This document shows positions 32,844 through 37,853 of a DNA stretch of 37,853 nucleotides, piece after piece. The DNA is from Hungatella sp. UBA5385. GTDB taxonomy: Bacteria; Bacillota; Clostridia; Lachnospirales; Lachnospiraceae. The notes under the pieces were generated by a model. That model worked only from the letters and a program-made list of their open reading frames with translations, made no database searches and was not told where the DNA came from. Location: contig DHOR01000010.1 of NCBI GenBank assembly GCA_002409995.1, positions 133,817 through 171,669 of the forward strand, in the 5' to 3' direction. The translations under genes and the position numbers were made by a program. Position 1 is the stretch's first letter; the number at the start of each line of letters is the position of its first letter.

Positions 32844-35800
32844 TTGGACTCCTGAACAGAAGTCAGTGATTGAAAGCAGAAACAGGAACTTACTGGTTTC
32901 CGCAGCAGCAGGAAGCGGTAAAACTGCAGTTTTGGTAGAGCGGATTATTCGCATGATTACAGAGGGGGAATCCCCTTTGAATATAGATCAGCTTCTTGTT
33001 ATGACATTTACAAAGGCAGCAGCAGATGAGATGAGGGAGCGTGTTCTGGCAGCAGTTGATGATAAGCTGAAGGAACAGCCTGATAACAGCCATTTACAGA
33101 TGCAGGCCGCCATGATTCCTTATGCCCAGATCACAACCATTGACAGCTTCTGCTTAAATATTATCAGGGAGCATTATAATAAGCTGGATATTGATCCTGC
33201 CTTTCGGGTTGGTGATGAAGGGGAGCTGCTTCTGATGAAAGGCGATGTGATGAAGCAGATGCTGGAGGATCATTATGAAGAAGGCGATGAACAGTTTGAG
33301 CAGTTTGTGGAAACCTACGCAACTGGTAAATCAGACAGAGGTATTGAAGATTATATTATGCAGGTGTATACCTTTTCCCAGAGCAATCCATTTCCGGAGA
33401 AATGGATTGAAGCCTGTAAGGAGGAGCTGACTGCCTGTGACACCGGTCATTTAATGGATACTGTCTGGATGAAGTTTTTAATGAAGGATGTATCCCTTCA
33501 GATAGAAGAGCTGATCAGCCAGATGAAGGAAGCCCTTGAAGTCTGTGAAGAGGAGAATGGTCCTGAAGCTTATATTCCTATGATTACGGAGGATATCCGG
33601 ATGCTTGGGAGCATTGGAAGGGCAGAGGATTATGAAAGCCTGAATCTGTGCCTGAAGGACGCTGTTTTTGTCCGTCTTGCCTCTATCAGGGGAAAGGATA
33701 TTGATCAGGATAAGAAGACATATGTAACAGGCTGCAGGGACAGAGTTAAAAAAGCCATCACTAAGCTGAAGGATTTATACTGCTTTGATTCCTTAGAAAT
33801 GGTTGTCAGTGACTTACATGGTACTAAGGAAGCGGTAACTATGCTTCTGTCCCTTGCTGCGGAATTCCATGACAGATTTCAGGAGGAGAAAAAGGAAAAG
33901 AATCTGGTGGATTTTAATGATCTGGAGCATTTTGCGTTGGAAATACTTCTGACAGAACAGGAGGGGGAGCGTATTCCTTCTGATGTGGCAGATGAGCTGA
34001 GTAAACAGTATGAAGAGATTCTGGTGGATGAATATCAGGACAGTAATGATGTTCAGGAAGCGCTGATTAACAGTATTTCGAGAGAGCGTATGGGAAAGCC
34101 TAATGTATTTATGGTTGGAGATGTGAAGCAGAGTATCTACAAATTTCGTCTGGCAAGGCCGGAGCTGTTTCTGGAAAAATACCACACCTATTCATCTGCA
34201 GAAAGCACTTATCAGAAAATTGAGCTCCATCAGAACTTCCGAAGCAGGGAAGAGGTGCTGTCCGGAATCAATGAAGTCTTTTATCAGATTATGACACAGA
34301 ATCTGGGAAATATTGATTATACCAATGATACTGCCCTTCATCCGGGAGCATTTTTTGAACCCTGTGATGGCAATGCTGCAAAAAAAACAGAACTTTTGAT
34401 GGTACATATGGACAGCGATGTGTTAAAGGGGCTGGAATCTGAACGGGAAACTGCAGATTATACAAGCAGAGAGCTTGAGGCCAAGCTGATAGCAGCCAGG
34501 ATCAGGGAAATGACCTCCAAAGATCAGGGGCTTCTTGTATGGGACAAGCAAAAGAAGGAGTACAGAACAGCAGAATACGGAGATATGGTAATTCTCTTAA
34601 GAAGCTTAAGCGGCTGGGCGGAGGAATTTGTCAATGTTTTGATGAATGAGGGAATCCCTGCTTCTGCTGAGAGAAAGACCGGTTATTTCAGCGCTGCAGA
34701 GGTGGAAACTGTATTGAGTTTATTGAGCATTATTGATAACCCTATGCAGGATATCCAGCTTGCAGCAGTGATAAAGTCTCCCATTGTGGGCATTTCTGAT
34801 GAAGAGATGGCACATATTATGGCACTCTGGAAAAAGAATTCCCAGAAAGGTCAGGACAGAGGGCTGTACGGTGCGATAAAAAGCTATGAAGCAATGGGAG
34901 AGGATCAGGATTATCCAGAGCTTCCTGGAAAACTTCTTGAGTTTCAGACAATGCTTGGAAGGTTCCGTTTAAAATCTTCCTATTTATCCATTCATGAGCT
35001 GTTATATGAGGTTTATGAACAAACCGGTTATTATGATTATATTTCCGCAATGCCTGGCGGAGAGGTGCGGAGAGCTAATTTGGATATGCTTGTGGAAAAA
35101 GCTTCTGCTTACGAAAAAACAAGCTATACTGGGCTGTTTCACTTTATCCGATATATAGAGAATTTGAAAAAGTATGATACTGATTTTGGAGAAGCTTCTC
35201 TTGCAGGTGAGGAAAATACGGTGCGGATTATGAGCATTCATAAAAGCAAGGGACTGGAATTCCCTGTGGTTTTTCTGGCTGGTATGGGGAAGAAATTCAA
35301 CAAGCAGGATGTATACGGCAAGATATTAATTGATCCTGAGCTTGGCATTGGAACGGATTATCTTGATCTGGAGCTGAGAACAAAGACTCCTACTTTGAAA
35401 AAACATGCCCTTCGGAGGAAGATGGAGTTAGATGCTATGGGGGAGGAGCTGCGCGTTCTCTATGTGGCAATGACCAGAGCGAAAGAGAAGCTGATCATGA
35501 CAGGGACAGACAGGTATTTAAATAAGAAGCTGGAGCGTTATCAGGATATTCCCAGAATCGGAAGGCAGATACCATTTACCATATTGTCAGCAGGTGACTC
35601 ATATCTGGATTGGATTATTATGAGTCTGTCTGGAGTTCTGTCAGATGTTAAGATTTTAACTGAAAATGGACAGGAGATGAAACATCTCATTGTAAAGGAA
35701 TATTCCATTCCCCAACTCATAGGCAGGGAAGTGGAGCGGCAGGCACAGAAAAGGGTGACAAAAGAGGAGCTGCTTCGTCTTGATGTGGATAAAACATATG

Positions 35801-36507
35801 ATGCAGAGTATGCCAAAGGGCTGCAGGAGGCATTTGCCTATGTATATCCATATCTATCTGAGATTGGTCTTCATACTAAGCTGTCTGTATCAGAGATTAA
35901 GAAACAAGGGCAAATGATTGATGATGAGGAGTCCGCATTTTTACCTACCATTCCTCAGTTTTTACAGAAAGAGGAGGAAGAGGAATCGGTTGGCGGTGCA
36001 TTTCGTGGAACTGCCTATCACAGGGTTTTGGAGCTTCTTGATTTTGCTTCTGTTACAACTTTGGAAGGGGTTGAAGCTGCCCTTATGAGGTTTGGTGAAG
36101 AGAGGCGCATGGATCAGGAAAGTCTCTCTCTTCTAAATCCAAAGACAATTTTAGGCTTTCTTACCTCACCTCTTGGAAAACGTATGGCAAAAGCGGAGAA
36201 AGAGGGACGCCTTCATAAAGAACAGCAGTTTGTTATCGGTATCCCTGCAAGAGAAATGGATATCAGTGATTCTCAGGAGCTCGTATTGATTCAGGGAATT
36301 ATTGACGCTTATATGGAAGAAGCTGGGAAACTAGTGATTGTGGACTATAAAACGGACAGAGTGGGTAATGGTCAGGAGCAGATTCTTATTGATAGATATC
36401 ATGTGCAATTGGAATACTATAAACGGGCTTTGGAACAGATGACTGGGAAAACAGTGTCTGAGAAGATTATTTATTCTGTGGCACTTCAGAAGGAGATTTG
36501 CTTATAG
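32833..36507 (+). CDS. addA: ATP-dependent helicase/nuclease subunit A
   Basis: The A subunit (1224 residues), a UvrD/SF1 3'-5' helicase with its own C-terminal nuclease. The helicase motifs are in order: Walker A SAAAGSGKT (23-31), motif II DEYQDSND (near 400), GDVKQSIYKFR, HQNFRSR, SIHKSKGLEFPVVFLAG, and VAMTRAKEKL. The nuclease has GTAYHRVLELLDF and the catalytic GIIDAYMEEAGKLVIVDYKTD near the end. The start is the ATG at 32833, preceded by AGGAGGCGG, inside the 3' end of addB. The overlap implies coupled translation and equal subunit amounts. Confidence 0.96.
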   Translation: MAINWTPEQKSVIESRNRNLLVSAAAGSGKTAVLVERIIRMITEGESPLNIDQLLVMTFTKAAADEMRERVLAAVDDKLKEQPDNSHLQMQAAMIPYAQITTIDSFCLNIIREHYNKLDIDPAFRVGDEGELLLMKGDVMKQMLEDHYEEGDEQFEQFVETYATGKSDRGIEDYIMQVYTFSQSNPFPEKWIEACKEELTACDTGHLMDTVWMKFLMKDVSLQIEELISQMKEALEVCEEENGPEAYIPMITEDIRMLGSIGRAEDYESLNLCLKDAVFVRLASIRGKDIDQDKKTYVTGCRDRVKKAITKLKDLYCFDSLEMVVSDLHGTKEAVTMLLSLAAEFHDRFQEEKKEKNLVDFNDLEHFALEILLTEQEGERIPSDVADELSKQYEEILVDEYQDSNDVQEALINSISRERMGKPNVFMVGDVKQSIYKFRLARPELFLEKYHTYSSAESTYQKIELHQNFRSREEVLSGINEVFYQIMTQNLGNIDYTNDTALHPGAFFEPCDGNAAKKTELLMVHMDSDVLKGLESERETADYTSRELEAKLIAARIREMTSKDQGLLVWDKQKKEYRTAEYGDMVILLRSLSGWAEEFVNVLMNEGIPASAERKTGYFSAAEVETVLSLLSIIDNPMQDIQLAAVIKSPIVGISDEEMAHIMALWKKNSQKGQDRGLYGAIKSYEAMGEDQDYPELPGKLLEFQTMLGRFRLKSSYLSIHELLYEVYEQTGYYDYISAMPGGEVRRANLDMLVEKASAYEKTSYTGLFHFIRYIENLKKYDTDFGEASLAGEENTVRIMSIHKSKGLEFPVVFLAGMGKKFNKQDVYGKILIDPELGIGTDYLDLELRTKTPTLKKHALRRKMELDAMGEELRVLYVAMTRAKEKLIMTGTDRYLNKKLERYQDIPRIGRQIPFTILSAGDSYLDWIIMSLSGVLSDVKILTENGQEMKHLIVKEYSIPQLIGREVERQAQKRVTKEELLRLDVDKTYDAEYAKGLQEAFAYVYPYLSEIGLHTKLSVSEIKKQGQMIDDEESAFLPTIPQFLQKEEEEESVGGAFRGTAYHRVLELLDFASVTTLEGVEAALMRFGEERRMDQESLSLLNPKTILGFLTSPLGKRMAKAEKEGRLHKEQQFVIGIPAREMDISDSQELVLIQGIIDAYMEEAGKLVIVDYKTDRVGNGQEQILIDRYHVQLEYYKRALEQMTGKTVSEKIIYSVALQKEICL

Positions 36508-36535
36508 AGGGGGTTTTTATTTTCCCGCCACTCTA

Positions 36536-36563
36536 TTGCTATCTGGTTATTTTATGCTAAAAT
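36536..36563 (+). promoter_or_regulatory. Predicted selD promoter
   Basis: TTGCTA (36536-36541), 16 bp, then TAAAAT (36558-36563), with an extended -10 TGC just before it. It suggests that selD is transcribed separately from addBA. Confidence 0.6.
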
Positions 36564-36606
36564 AGTTATAGAAAATATCTATAAATAAAAAAGGAGAGGG
36601 ATAGAT

Positions 36607-37653
36607 ATGATACCAGATAATGAAGTAAGATTGACGCAAATGACTAAGACCGCAGGCTGTGCAGCCAAGATAGGACCAGGGACTCTGGCAGGAGTTTTAG
36701 AGAACCTTCCTAAATTTCACGACCCTAATCTTTTAGTAGGAATAGAGACCTCAGACGATGGTGCAATCTATAAAGTAAGTGACGATCTGGCACTCATCCA
36801 GACACTGGACTTTTTTACCCCTGTTGTGGACGACCCCTATACCTTTGGACAGGTGGCAGCAGCCAATGCTCTCAGCGATATTTATGCTATGGGCGGAGAA
36901 CCTAAGATTGCGTTAAATATAGTGGCATGGCCCAATTGTGTCAATCCTCAGCTGCTGGGTAAGATTCTGGAAGGCGGCGCTTCCAAGGTGCTGGAAGCAG
37001 GTGCAGTGCTGGCAGGAGGCCACTCTGTTCAGGATGATGAGCCCAAATATGGGCTTAGTGTTACAGGATTTGTTCATCCTGATAAGGTATTTAAAAATTG
37101 CGGTGCAAGACCGGGGGATGTGCTGATTTTAACAAAACCTTTGGGAACAGGAATTATCAATACAGCAGTAAAGGCAGATATGGCATCTGAGAAAGCCAAA
37201 GAAGAGGTGGTAAAGGTGATGACCTCTCTCAATCAGAAGGCAAAGCGGGTCATAGAGAACTATGATGTTCACAGCTGTACAGATGTTACCGGATTTGGTC
37301 TGGCAGGTCATTCCATGGAGATGGCAGAGGGAAGCAATGTGACTATAGAGCTGTTTATGGCTGATCTTCCTTTGCAGTCAGAAGCTGTGGAACTGGCACA
37401 GATGGGCTTAATACCAGAAGGCGCTTACAAAAACCGCTCCTATACAGAGGCGAAAGTGGATTTTGGAACCACTGAGGAATATCTGTGTGATATTTTCTGC
37501 GATCCTCAGACTTCAGGAGGACTTTTGGTCAGTGTCACAGTGGAAGATGCAGATAAGATTTTAAAGGATTTGGAAGAAGCGGGCCTGGAGACATCCTTTG
37601 GAATCATAGGCAGAGTACTTGAAAAAGAAGAGAAGTTTGTTAAACTTCGATAA
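36607..37653 (+). CDS. selD: Selenide, water dikinase (selenophosphate synthetase)
   Basis: SelD makes selenophosphate from selenide and ATP, the selenium donor for selenocysteine and for selenium-modified tRNA or molybdenum cofactors. The 348 residues are full length. The N-terminal active loop, KTAGCAAKIGPG, has Cys18 and Lys21 at the catalytic positions; there is no in-frame TGA, so this is the cysteine form. The second cysteine found in some SelDs (GCGCK) is Ala here. Other family blocks: TLDFFTPVVDDPYTFG, AANALSDIYAMGG, AGGHSVQDDEPKYGLSVTG, and DVTGFGLAGH. GGAGAGG precedes the ATG. A desulfurase-like gene follows after 16 bp. Confidence 0.96.
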   Translation: MIPDNEVRLTQMTKTAGCAAKIGPGTLAGVLENLPKFHDPNLLVGIETSDDGAIYKVSDDLALIQTLDFFTPVVDDPYTFGQVAAANALSDIYAMGGEPKIALNIVAWPNCVNPQLLGKILEGGASKVLEAGAVLAGGHSVQDDEPKYGLSVTGFVHPDKVFKNCGARPGDVLILTKPLGTGIINTAVKADMASEKAKEEVVKVMTSLNQKAKRVIENYDVHSCTDVTGFGLAGHSMEMAEGSNVTIELFMADLPLQSEAVELAQMGLIPEGAYKNRSYTEAKVDFGTTEEYLCDIFCDPQTSGGLLVSVTVEDADKILKDLEEAGLETSFGIIGRVLEKEEKFVKLR

Positions 37654-37669
37654 CCGGGAGAATAGATTG

Positions 37670-37853
37670 ATGATTTATCTTGATAATGCAGCCACCTCTT
37701 ACCGCCGACCAAAAGATGTTATTGCTGCTGTAACAGAAGCTATGAACCATATGGGTAATTCCGGTCGTGGAGCGCACTCAGCTTCTCTTGATGCTTCCAG
37801 GCTTATTTATGATACAAGAAGTCTTTTGGCGGAAATGTTTCATGCAGGAGACC
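37670..37853 (+). CDS. Cysteine desulfurase-like PLP enzyme, N-terminal part (3' end outside window)
   Basis: The first 61 codons of an aminotransferase class V-fold enzyme. The start MIYLDNAATSYRRPKDV and the GNSGRGAHSASLDASRLIYDTR segment are the N-terminal signature of NifS/SufS-like desulfurases, probably the group annotated as cysteine desulfurase family protein. The PLP lysine and active cysteine lie beyond the window. GGGAG precedes the ATG by 9 bp, 16 bp after selD, so the two form an operon. Such an enzyme could deliver selenium from selenocysteine, or sulfur, to SelD-linked reactions. Whether it prefers Sec or Cys cannot be judged here. Confidence 0.85.
   Translation, partial: MIYLDNAATSYRRPKDVIAAVTEAMNHMGNSGRGAHSASLDASRLIYDTRSLLAEMFHAGD

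Noticed and set aside
36658..36672. Possible selenocysteine codon in selD
   Set aside because: The catalytic position is TGT (Cys18), followed by GCA GCC; there is no in-frame TGA.

Overview
The window looks like a low-GC Clostridia chromosome, most likely Lachnospiraceae. This is an inference from several things: CIRCE-controlled groESL, addAB in place of recBCD, YesM/YesN two-component regulation of sugar ABC importers, a GH94 disaccharide phosphorylase, strong AGGAGG ribosome binding sites, and a tandem-module protein of a type I associate with that family. No rRNA, tRNA, CRISPR array, transposase or phage gene was found. Both edges cut genes: the 3' part of rhaD at the left, and the first 61 codons of a cysteine-desulfurase-like gene at the right.

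Layout. 1-7 kb is housekeeping: the rhaD tail, a YtxH-like membrane-anchored alanine-rich protein (-), the CIRCE element with groES and groEL, a small two-helix membrane protein, guaB, and a protein made of four repeated modules. 7-17.6 kb is a carbohydrate-response locus. A YesN-type response regulator and a YesM-type sensor kinase (-) diverge from an operon of two ABC sugar permeases, a lipoprotein binding protein, two double-cupin proteins, a MATE exporter and a third double cupin. 17.6-18.4 kb is a divergent pair, a DUF3842-like protein and a KdgF-like cupin. 18.5-25.7 kb is a disaccharide locus: a GH94 cellobiose-phosphorylase-like enzyme (-) diverges from a LacI-type regulator, a lipoprotein binding protein and two permeases. 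Identical 21-bp operators precede both arms. 25.7-29.3 kb holds a candidate structured RNA, a YitT-family membrane protein, a 29-bp-arm inverted repeat with an 8-bp tandem repeat, a second MATE exporter (-) and an FMN_bind-like membrane-anchored protein (-). 29.4-37.85 kb holds addB-addA, selD and the desulfurase start.

How the genes work together. In the first sugar locus the kinase probably senses an extracellular sugar and the regulator drives the divergent importer operon. The three cupins and the MATE exporter would then handle or export a product; their substrate is unknown. In the second locus the imported disaccharide is probably split by phosphorolysis, which saves ATP, and the LacI protein probably represses both arms and itself. 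SelD plus the desulfurase suggests that the cell uses selenium.

The points most worth following are the three-cupin/MATE cassette, the promoter-RNA-terminator unit at 25.9-26.06 kb upstream of yitT, the duplicated LacI operator, the palindrome/tandem-repeat island behind yitT, and the four-module protein.
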